Origin: an uncultured Prevotellaceae bacterium | GTDB lineage: Bacteria > Bacteroidota > Bacteroidia > Bacteroidales > Bacteroidaceae | DNA length: 15,228 nucleotides | Direction: 5' to 3' | Assembly: GCA_947306845.1 (NCBI GenBank) | Contig: CAMZHP010000048.1 | Location: 1 to 15,228, forward strand | Shown: one piece after another, positions 1 through 5,803 of the stretch | Layout: each line of letters begins with the position of its first letter | Numbering within the stretch: position 1 is the stretch's first letter | Position numbers and translations under genes: made by a program | The notes under the pieces: generated by a model | Databases searched by the model: none | The model's input: only the letters and a program-made list of their open reading frames with translations | Told to the model about the DNA's origin: nothing

Positions 1-31
1 CCTCTTAAATATTACGTCTTTTCTTTAGTTT

Positions 32-103
32 TTATAGATACTATAGTAGCTATAGAAGCTATAGGAACTATAGAAACTATAGCTTCTATCTCGTCTATAG
101 CTA
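32..103. repeat. 9-bp tandem repeat, CTATAGNNN, about 8 units
   Basis: The hexamer CTATAG, itself a palindrome, starts at 41, 50, 59, 68, 77 and 95, an exact 9-bp period. Degenerate units start at 32 (TTATAG) and 86 (CTATCT). The three spacer bases vary from unit to unit. Read on the minus strand in the frame of the thioredoxin-like gene ending at 101, the array gives CTA-TAG-NNN codons, so the natural TAG stop is followed by a run of further in-frame stops. Positions 52-64 and 77-89 form a perfect 13-bp inverted repeat around a 12-base loop, which could fold as a hairpin in RNA of either strand. No U-run follows it on either strand, so a standard intrinsic terminator is not supported. Function unknown. 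Confidence 0.9.
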
Positions 104-1183
104 ATTCAGCTGCTGTCTCACAAAATCTTCCAGCTCATTTCCTACAAGCCCGGAGGCGAGCACATGGCCTTCTTTGTCTACTACTAGGGTAAAGGGAATC
201 GCCGTCACACCAAACATGTTGGCAATCTCACTGTTGCGCTTCAACTCTGATATATGAGTCCAAGAGGCACCTGACTTGCTGATGGCATCACGCCAGGCAT
301 CGGCATCGGTGTCAAGTGACACGCCCAATATGCCAAGTCCCTTGTCCTTGTATAGCTTGTAAAGTTCCACCATGTGAGGCATTTCCTGCATGCATGGCCC
401 ACACCAGCTGGCCCAGAAATCTATGATGGTCAGCTTGTGCTGTGACACCACACTCATGGCATTGATGGTCTTTCCTTCAGGTGACTCCGCTGAGAAATCG
501 CTGAAAGTGATGCCTTCTTCGGTTTCTTGGCTGGCATTGCCTTTCATATATCTTTCCAGATCTTGGATTACCTTTCTTGCATGCATTTTTGAAGGCATCT
601 GATTGATTAGTTTCAGTACTTGCTCCTCGCTGAGAGCCATGGGGTTGGCCACCAGTACGTAACCAAGTTCATTCTGGATGTTCTTCTCTGCCGTTTTGTA
701 GTACAGGTCCGACAGCTTTGCCTGAGCTGCCTGCACTTTCTGTAAAATGGCTTGCATGTTGAGTTCGCTGGAGTCCTTTTTTGCCTCTTCTGTTAGCTCT
801 ATCATCTCCTTCTTGTACTCAAAAGCAGCTTTGTTGATGGTCTGCCAGTCATCATTCAGCTTCGTTCCACCCACAACGTTCTCTGACAGGTCATCTTTCA
901 AACTGATTTGGATGTGACCAGGCTCCAGGAAAAAGGGCTGAATATTGTCACCATATTGCAGATAGCATACACATGTGCTGTCAAGTTCCGTCTGATAGTC
1001 AAACTGGCCATTCTTTACCAACACTGTGTCCATGGGAATGCCTGTCTCGGTATTGGTGATGAGATACAGGGTATCCCCGTCTTTTCCTCCTTCCATGGTG
1101 CCGTTAACGTAGCTGGTCTTTTCACCGCAAGCAGACATGAGGATGGCTATGAAGGCCATCATTATGTAGGAGTATGTCTTCAT
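101..1183 (-). CDS. TlpA-like thiol:disulfide oxidoreductase lipoprotein with DUF4369-like N-terminus
   Basis: A 360-residue envelope-attached thioredoxin-fold protein. Residues 1-19 form a lipoprotein signal peptide ending MSAC, with Cys19 as lipidation site. Residues about 22-115 resemble the DUF4369 beta domain that often precedes TlpA domains in Bacteroidetes. A charged helical stretch follows (about 125-200). The C-terminal 130 residues are a TlpA/AhpC-type thioredoxin domain with the redox motif WCGPC (Cys261 and Cys264) and the cis-Pro segment TAIPFT. The likely role is thiol-disulfide exchange in the periplasm; the partner is unknown. The reading frame stays open to 1246, but that extension runs into prs. 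The ATG at 1183 gives a clean signal peptide and lies one base after the prs stop, so translational coupling is likely. It is the last gene of the thiE-like/prs operon, and its TAG stop sits inside a 9-bp repeat. Confidence 0.9.
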   Translation of the reverse strand: MKTYSYIMMAFIAILMSACGEKTSYVNGTMEGGKDGDTLYLITNTETGIPMDTVLVKNGQFDYQTELDSTCVCYLQYGDNIQPFFLEPGHIQISLKDDLSENVVGGTKLNDDWQTINKAAFEYKKEMIELTEEAKKDSSELNMQAILQKVQAAQAKLSDLYYKTAEKNIQNELGYVLVANPMALSEEQVLKLINQMPSKMHARKVIQDLERYMKGNASQETEEGITFSDFSAESPEGKTINAMSVVSQHKLTIIDFWASWCGPCMQEMPHMVELYKLYKDKGLGILGVSLDTDADAWRDAISKSGASWTHISELKRNSEIANMFGVTAIPFTLVVDKEGHVLASGLVGNELEDFVRQQLN

Positions 1184-1184
1184 C

Positions 1185-2123
1185 TTATACCAGATATTGT
1201 GAGCTGATGCTCTGATTGTTGATGACACGGCGGATGGTCTCTGCAAACATGTCGGCTACAGTGATTTGTTTCACTTTGGAGCAGCGGTTGGAATAGGGGA
1301 TGGAGTCGGTGAATACGATTTCCTCCAAAGCAGAGTTCTGCACGTTGTCGCTGGCTGGTCCGCTCATCACGCAGTGAGAAGCACATGCCCGCACACTTGT
1401 GGCTCCGGCTTCTTTCATCAGGTCGGCTGCCTTGGTGATGGTGCCAGCAGTGTCTACGATGTCGTCCACAATCACCACATTCTTGTCCTTTACATCTCCG
1501 ATGATTTGCATGCTGTCCACCACATTGGCACGAAGGCGCGTCTTATTGCAGAGCACCAGTGGGCATCCAAGATACTTGGCATATGTGTTGGCTCTTTTCG
1601 AACCGCCCACATCCGGTGAGGCGATGACCAGGTTTTCAAGCCGAAGTGACTGCAGGTAGGGCAGGAGCACCCCCGAGGCATAGAGATGGTCAACAGGTAC
1701 ATCGAAGAAACCTTGTATCTGGTCGGCATGGAGGTCCATGGTGATGACACGGTCCACACCAGCCACGCTGAGGATGTCGGCAACTAATTTGGCACCGATG
1801 CTTACTCTGGGCTTGTCCTTCCGGTCTTGACGGGCCCATCCAAAATAGGGCATCACAGCATTGATGGTGCGTGCAGATGCTCGCTTGGCGGCATCTATCA
1901 TCAGCAGCAACTCCATGAAATTGTCGCTGTTGGGAAAAGTACTCTGCACGAGGAATACGTCACGCCCACGGATGGATTCTTCATAGGATACGGAGAACTC
2001 ACCATCGGAGAAACGGGTGATTTGCAATTTGCCAAGTGGGCATCCCAGGCTTTGGCATATTTTCTCTGCCAGATAGCGGGTGTTGGTGCCTGAGAATACC
2101 AAATAGGAGTTTGGATCGTTCAT
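1185..2123 (-). CDS. prs: ribose-phosphate pyrophosphokinase (PRPP synthetase)
   Basis: This cytosolic enzyme transfers pyrophosphate from ATP to ribose 5-phosphate, making PRPP for purine, pyrimidine, histidine, tryptophan and NAD synthesis. At 312 residues it has the usual class I length. Visible hallmarks are FSDGEF (38-43), the ATP loop PYFGWARQDRKD (92-103), the catalytic/Mg segment MDLHADQIQGFF (129-140), SPDVGG (169-174) and the PRPP-binding loop VVIVDDIVDTAGT (216-228). The ATG at 2123 gives the standard N-terminus, with the FSGTNT segment at residues 10-15. The gene lies 26 bp after the thiE-like gene and one base before the thioredoxin-like lipoprotein gene, so it is probably expressed as the middle cistron. 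No separate promoter is obvious in the 26-bp gap. No defect in conserved motifs was seen. Confidence 0.98.
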   Translation of the reverse strand: MNDPNSYLVFSGTNTRYLAEKICQSLGCPLGKLQITRFSDGEFSVSYEESIRGRDVFLVQSTFPNSDNFMELLLMIDAAKRASARTINAVMPYFGWARQDRKDKPRVSIGAKLVADILSVAGVDRVITMDLHADQIQGFFDVPVDHLYASGVLLPYLQSLRLENLVIASPDVGGSKRANTYAKYLGCPLVLCNKTRLRANVVDSMQIIGDVKDKNVVIVDDIVDTAGTITKAADLMKEAGATSVRACASHCVMSGPASDNVQNSALEEIVFTDSIPYSNRCSKVKQITVADMFAETIRRVINNQSISSQYLV

Positions 2124-2149
2124 TGTCTTATGTTTTAGTAATATCGTTT

Positions 2150-2758
2150 TTATCCAATCGCTGATTTTAATTGTTCATAATGACTGATGACACTGGAGAA
2201 GTCTGTCTCGTTGTGTATGTCGAATTTGTTCCAAAGGTCACCACATACCACCACTCCGCCAAAACCGAGGTCGCGCAATTGTCGGATGTTGTCCAGTGAC
2301 ACTCCTCCAAGCGCATAGACATGCTTGTCTATTAGACCTTGACGTGAGGCCATCTGCAGTTCATTCCAACTGAAATTGGAATGCTCTTCACTCACCGACA
2401 GGCTGTCGAAGATGTTGCGAAGTATGACATAGCGGGATTTTTTCTTGGCTTCCTTCAGCAAACTCAGGTCACTGCACGAACGGCTGAAATTGCCCTTGTA
2501 GCCGGAAGGACGCTGCGTGGTGGCATCTTCGAGATGGATGCCGGCAAGTCCGAATTCTTCTTTCAGATAATAATGCTCGTGCACCGTGATGCGCTTATGG
2601 GTGCTTTCCGGTAAGAGGGACAGCAGGCGCTCGGTGTAGACAGGCGATGAATTTGGCTTATAGATGTGTAGGTCATCCAACCCTTCTTCAAAAAGGGCTT
2701 CCAAAATCTTGTCTTCCTCCACAAAGAATGTGGGTTTTGTCATGATTGCAAGCTTCAT
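2150..2758 (-). CDS. thiamine phosphate synthase-like (ThiE/TenI family) protein, divergent
   Basis: A 202-residue TIM-barrel protein of the ThiE/TenI family. Supporting motifs are the N-terminal strand KLAIMTKP, GIHLED (73-78, matching the family's GxHLGQxD segment), a Ser-Cys-S/H-type strand at about 92-97, the strand ending NIFDS (115-119), and the phosphate-binding strand-loop ALGGV (149-153) followed by a NIRQLRDLGFGGVVV helix and strand. True ThiE has a Thr-x-Thr-Lys-type loop that holds the pyrimidine diphosphate; here the matching stretch (119-129) is SLSVSEEHSNF with no Lys or Thr, so classical activity is doubtful. The ATG at 2758 begins at the first barrel strand. The frame is open to 2836, but that would add 26 unconserved residues and overlap the promoter. 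First gene of an operon with prs and the thioredoxin-like lipoprotein. A TenI-like or other sugar-phosphate role is possible. Confidence 0.8.
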   Translation of the reverse strand: MKLAIMTKPTFFVEEDKILEALFEEGLDDLHIYKPNSSPVYTERLLSLLPESTHKRITVHEHYYLKEEFGLAGIHLEDATTQRPSGYKGNFSRSCSDLSLLKEAKKKSRYVILRNIFDSLSVSEEHSNFSWNELQMASRQGLIDKHVYALGGVSLDNIRQLRDLGFGGVVVCGDLWNKFDIHNETDFSSVISHYEQLKSAIG

Positions 2759-2806
2759 CTGCTGTCTTCTTTCTAGTGGGAAAACGGCAACACCCTTTTC
2801 CCATTT

Positions 2807-2839
2807 GCAAAAGTAGGAAAAATCCAGTAATCCCACAAT
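2807..2839 (-). promoter_or_regulatory. Bacteroidetes-type promoter for the thiE-like/prs/tlpA operon
   Basis: On the minus strand the -7 element TACTTTTGC (2815 to 2807) matches TAnnTTTGY perfectly. A weaker -33-like ATTG (2839 to 2836) lies 20 bp upstream of it. Transcription would begin roughly 42-45 bases before the ATG at 2758. It sits back to back with the plus-strand nspC promoter. Known: the TTTG/TAnnTTTG pattern is the primary sigma factor promoter of Bacteroides and relatives. Inferred: use here. Confidence 0.65.
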
Positions 2840-2855
2840 TTTATGCGGTTAAATT

Positions 2856-2886
2856 TTTGAAATACTTCCCTATGCATTATCTTTGC
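2856..2886 (+). promoter_or_regulatory. Bacteroidetes-type promoter for nspC
   Basis: TTTG at 2856-2859 and TATCTTTGC at 2878-2886 match the -33 and -7 consensus, with an 18-bp spacer. The expected start of transcription is about 2891-2894, only some 10-13 bases before the likely ATG at 2904, so the message would have a very short leader. No Shine-Dalgarno is present. Confidence 0.7.
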
Positions 2887-2903
2887 ATAACTAATTTTTG
2901 AAT

Positions 2904-4052
2904 ATGATGCAGAAACCTATTTATATTTTGGAAGAAGAGCGCTTGCGCCGTAATCTCAGCCTGATTCGAAGGGTGGGAGAGGAGGCGGGCGTGGAGATCA
3001 TACTGGCTTTCAAGGCTTTCGCCCTTTGGAAGACTTTCCCCATTTTTAGAGAATATATCCATGCCACTACGGCAAGTTCCTTGAGTGAGGCACGCCTTGC
3101 CGCAGAGGAGTTTGGCGTGCCCGCCCATACTTTTTCGCCCGCATATACAGACGACGAGTTGGACGAGATCATACGTTGTTCCAGCCACCTCACTTTCAAC
3201 TCCCTGTCTCAGTATGAGCGTCTAGCCAAGAGAGCAAAATCCTTGAAACCCTCACTGAGCCTCGGACTGCGTATCAATCCTGAATACAGTGAAGTGGGTA
3301 CGGCCCTTTACAATCCCTGTGCTCCTGGAACCCGTTTCGGGGTCGCTGCCTATGCTATGCCCCAAACACTGCCTGATGATATCGAGGGTTTGCATTGCCA
3401 CTGCCATTGTGAGAGCGGGGCTGATGTGTTTGAGCGTACCCTGCACCATATAGAGGAGAAATTCTCACCTTGGTTTGAACAGGTGAAATGGATCAATTTC
3501 GGCGGTGGACACCTCATGACAAGGTCCGATTATGACATACCGTTGCTTATCAGGCTGATGCGTGGATTCAGGGCAAGATATCCCTGGCTGAAAGTCATTT
3601 TGGAGCCAGGCAGCGCTTTCGGTTGGGAGACCGGATATTTACGCTCTCAGGTCGTCGATATCGTGACTGATCATGGCATTCAGACGGCTATCCTCAACGT
3701 CAGCTTCACTTGTCACATGCCCGACTGTCTCGAGATGCCCTATCAGCCAGCCGTTCGTGGCGCGGAGTCTTTGCCGATGGAGGCAGCAGAAGATGGCGGT
3801 GGCGATGGTCTTGTCTATCGACTCGGAGGCAATAGCTGTCTCTCTGGTGATTTTATGGGCAGTTGGCGCTTCTCACGGCCTCTTCAAGTAGGGGATGAGG
3901 TGATATTTGAGGATATGCTGCACTATACGACCGTCAAGACTTGTATGTTCAATGGCATCACACATCCATCCATAGCCTTGCTCCATACTGATGGCACATT
4001 AGAGATGCTCCGGCAATTTGGCTATGAGGATTATCGGGACAGGATGGACTGA
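2904..4052 (+). CDS. nspC: carboxynorspermidine decarboxylase
   Basis: This PLP-dependent alanine-racemase-fold (fold type III) decarboxylase converts carboxynorspermidine or carboxyspermidine to norspermidine or spermidine, the last step of the alternative polyamine pathway used by Bacteroidetes and Vibrio. At 382 residues it has family length. Lys37 in LAFKAF is the expected PLP Schiff-base lysine. GLHCHCHCESGAD and FGGGHLMT are typical NspC barrel segments. ILEPGSAFGW is the PLP-phosphate region. Cys312 in GGNSCLSGDFMG is the catalytic cysteine of this decarboxylase group, followed by the C-terminal beta domain. I start at the ATG at 2904; the ATG at 2907 is equally possible. The frame opens with a TTG at 2898, which is less likely. 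The carboxynorspermidine dehydrogenase partner gene is not in the window, so the gene stands alone here. Confidence 0.93.
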   Translation: MMQKPIYILEEERLRRNLSLIRRVGEEAGVEIILAFKAFALWKTFPIFREYIHATTASSLSEARLAAEEFGVPAHTFSPAYTDDELDEIIRCSSHLTFNSLSQYERLAKRAKSLKPSLSLGLRINPEYSEVGTALYNPCAPGTRFGVAAYAMPQTLPDDIEGLHCHCHCESGADVFERTLHHIEEKFSPWFEQVKWINFGGGHLMTRSDYDIPLLIRLMRGFRARYPWLKVILEPGSAFGWETGYLRSQVVDIVTDHGIQTAILNVSFTCHMPDCLEMPYQPAVRGAESLPMEAAEDGGGDGLVYRLGGNSCLSGDFMGSWRFSRPLQVGDEVIFEDMLHYTTVKTCMFNGITHPSIALLHTDGTLEMLRQFGYEDYRDRMD

Positions 4053-4081
4053 TTTGAGGTTTGATAAATGAATCATACGTC

Positions 4082-4119
4082 TAAACTCCCAAACTCCTAA
4101 ACTCCTAAACTCCTAACTC
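4082..4119. repeat. 8-bp tandem repeat (TAAACTCC), nearly 5 units
   Basis: Units start at 4082, 4090, 4098 and 4106 with an exact 8-bp period. The unit at 4090 has C instead of T as first base, and a shortened TAACTC closes the array at 4114-4119. The array fills most of the gap between nspC and the J-domain gene and ends 5 bp before the sigma-54-like promoter. Purine and pyrimidine are strongly divided between the strands. It could be slippage-prone, a protein-binding array or neutral filler. Confidence 0.9.
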
Positions 4120-4123
4120 AAAG

Positions 4124-4139
4124 TGGCACATTTTTTGCT
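4124..4139 (+). promoter_or_regulatory. sigma-54 (-24/-12) type promoter
   Basis: The sequence TGGCACATTTTTTGCT carries TGGCAC (4124-4129) and TTGCT (4135-4139). The diagnostic GG (4125-4126) and GC (4137-4138) are exactly 10 bp apart, as RpoN promoters require. I found no other hit with correct spacing among the TGGCAC occurrences I examined. Transcription would start near 4150, giving a leader of about 16 bases that contains the Shine-Dalgarno of the J-domain gene. Activation by an NtrC-type enhancer-binding protein would be needed; none is encoded here. Confidence 0.7.
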
Positions 4140-4154
4140 GCCATAAGGGTAAAA

Positions 4155-4161
4155 AAGGAGG
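4155..4161 (+). promoter_or_regulatory. strong Shine-Dalgarno (AAGGAGG) before the J-domain gene
   Basis: AAGGAGG lies 4 bases before the ATG at 4166 and fixes that start. Such a complete anti-16S match is rare in Bacteroidetes, and no other gene in this window appears to have one. It fits a gene meant to be translated quickly when its promoter is induced. Confidence 0.8.
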
Positions 4162-4165
4162 TTTT

Positions 4166-4837
4166 ATGGCTTTCATAGATTATTACAAAATTTTGGGTGT
4201 TGACCGCAACATTCCACAGTCAGAGGTGAAGAAGGCTTTTCTCAAAAGAGCCAAGCAGTTTCATCCCGACCTGCACCCTGATGACCCTAAGGCGAAGGCA
4301 AAATTCCAGGCGCTGAATGAGGCATACGAGGTGATTGGCGACCCTGAGAAACGTAAGAAATACGATACTTATGGCGAACAATGGCGTCAGGCAGAGGCTT
4401 TTGGCAATGGAAATGGAGGATCGCAGTATTGGCAGTCGGGTGGCGGGTCGCCATTCGATGGATTCGACTTCAGTTCCTTCACAAAAGGGGGAGGTGGCTT
4501 CAGCAGTTTCTTTGAGCAGATTTTCGGACAAAGAGGCAGTTCGCGTCAGCGATCCCGCCAGACCAATAAGGGTGAGATGACGGCAGTCGTTGATATCGAC
4601 CTCTATACCGCCTTGCTGGGCGGTGAGGTCATTCTCTCTCTCAAGGATGGCGCAAAGGTGCGTCTGAAAGTGCGCCCAGAGACACAAAACGGCACCAAGG
4701 TGCGTCTCAAGGGTAAGGGCCTCGACCGAGGCGATGGTACTTTTGGTGATTTGATCATCACCTACAATGTGAAATTGCCCACCCATCTCAGTGAGCGGCA
4801 GCGCCAACTGATCCGTGAGTTGCAATTCAGTTCGTAG
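4166..4837 (+). CDS. short J-domain co-chaperone (CbpA/DnaJ-like, one C-terminal domain)
   Basis: This cytosolic co-chaperone is expected to stimulate DnaK ATPase activity. The J-domain covers residues 5-70, with the essential HPD at 33-35 and the closing [12 protein letters not shown] helix. A Gly/Phe-rich linker follows (about 80-130, including [15 protein letters not shown]). Then comes one beta domain (about 138-212) with the ALLGGEV and [16 protein letters not shown] signatures and [12 protein letters not shown]. These signatures belong to C-terminal domain II of CbpA/DnaJ. The zinc finger and substrate-binding domain I are absent, so the 223-residue protein is clearly shorter than the roughly 300-residue CbpA. 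No internal frameshift is visible. The upstream sigma-54-like promoter and strong Shine-Dalgarno suggest stress-induced, high-level expression. No cbpM-like modulator gene follows. The 3' end overlaps the convergent lipoprotein gene by 11 bp. Confidence 0.9.
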   Translation: MAFIDYYKILGVDRNIPQSEVKKAFLKRAKQFHPDLHPDDPKAKAKFQALNEAYEVIGDPEKRKKYDTYGEQWRQAEAFGNGNGGSQYWQSGGGSPFDGFDFSSFTKGGGGFSSFFEQIFGQRGSSRQRSRQTNKGEMTAVVDIDLYTALLGGEVILSLKDGAKVRLKVRPETQNGTKVRLKGKGLDRGDGTFGDLIITYNVKLPTHLSERQRQLIRELQFSS

Positions 4838-5765
4838 CAGGGAAAGGCAACCAAGTGGGGTGGAGCGTGATGTCCTCTGGCACTAATGTGTCGATAAAGT
4901 CATTGTACTCGCTCTCCGTGAGTGTTTTTCCATTGGAGATGTCGGTGTAAGACGTGTCCATTTCGCCGGTCATGCCGTTGTACTCACGGATGACTTCTAT
5001 CACACGGGTCACTCGGTTGTCCTCTATCACATAGTATGTCTGGGTGGACGACCCTTCTATGCCTTCTACCGTGGCATTGATGACATTGCCTTGGAAGAAG
5101 GCTTTGATGTGTTGGTTCTCAGGGGTGATGAACGCTGTCCGGCCGGAACGGGGGTCAAACGTGAAAAACGCCCCGCTCTCCACGCCATTACCGTTGCGCA
5201 CCCACACTGTTTCTGCGATGCTGTCTCCGTCAAGGTCAAACCGTGCATACTTCCCGGGATTGGGTCGGTAGACCATCTTGAATTCGCTCATATAGTTGCT
5301 GCGGATGATCTCGAAGTTGAGGTCATGCCCCTTGCAGGGGGTGGCTGCCTGTTTTATTTTCAGTTCTATATCCTCCTTGTCGGTCTCTCCCTCATCTACA
5401 ATGGTCAGTTTGCCTCTGAACCGGTCGCCGGTGCGGGTGACATCCAGCGTGATGATAGAATTGATGAGCGAATGACCTTTCATCTGAAGGCGTGTGCCGT
5501 TGTAGGTGCCCTCCTGACTATAACGCCAAAAGCCATCCTCGTCGAAGACATCAGCATAAACCTCATTTCCGTCGTGGTGAACATGCCAGAATTCATTATC
5601 CGCAGACGACAGGATGAAATCCTCTGCATGTGGTTTCTCGGCTTCCTCAGCTTCCACGATGGCTCCTTTTTTGTTGATCGTCACTGCACTGTCACCTTTA
5701 TTGCCCGTGCAGCCAGAGACGATGACTAAAGTGGATATCAAGGTAATCAACAGTTGCTTGTTCAT
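4827..5765 (-). CDS. lipoprotein of unknown function
   Basis: I do not recognise a named family. The 312-residue product starts with a lipoprotein signal peptide (residues 1-19, ending VSGC, Cys19 lipidated). A short linker rich in Lys, Ala and Glu follows, then predominantly beta-type sequence. Residues 176-181 read FDLDGD, an Asp-rich loop resembling calcium-binding DxDGD motifs of FG-GAP or VCBS-type proteins. The mature protein is acidic. The ATG at 5765 was chosen because it gives the signal peptide directly; the frame is open to 5807, which would place 14 extra residues ahead of it. It lies 38 bp downstream of the secreted endonuclease gene and is probably the last gene of a three-gene operon for exported products. 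Its end overlaps the convergent J-domain gene by 11 bp. Confidence 0.8.
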   Translation of the reverse strand: MNKQLLITLISTLVIVSGCTGNKGDSAVTINKKGAIVEAEEAEKPHAEDFILSSADNEFWHVHHDGNEVYADVFDEDGFWRYSQEGTYNGTRLQMKGHSLINSIITLDVTRTGDRFRGKLTIVDEGETDKEDIELKIKQAATPCKGHDLNFEIIRSNYMSEFKMVYRPNPGKYARFDLDGDSIAETVWVRNGNGVESGAFFTFDPRSGRTAFITPENQHIKAFFQGNVINATVEGIEGSSTQTYYVIEDNRVTRVIEVIREYNGMTGEMDTSYTDISNGKTLTESEYNDFIDTLVPEDITLHPTWLPFPATN

Positions 5766-5803
5766 AATCGGGTAAATGTTTTTTGTAGTGAGGTGGATTG
5801 ACG

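Noticed and set aside
1..120. CRISPR array or insertion-sequence end
   Set aside because: The 9-bp unit with 3-base spacers is too short for CRISPR, and no transposase or target duplication is visible.
1184..1246. Upstream extension of the thioredoxin-like lipoprotein frame
   Set aside because: It overlaps prs and would put 21 charged residues before a perfect lipoprotein signal peptide; the ATG at 1183 is better.
2759..2836. Upstream extension of the thiE-like frame
   Set aside because: It reads through the predicted promoter and adds 26 residues with no family similarity.
3991..4012. Second TGGCAC as a sigma-54 promoter
   Set aside because: The following GC is at the wrong distance from GG, and the site is inside nspC; the TGGCAC copies near 1529 and 1783 fail for the same spacing reason.
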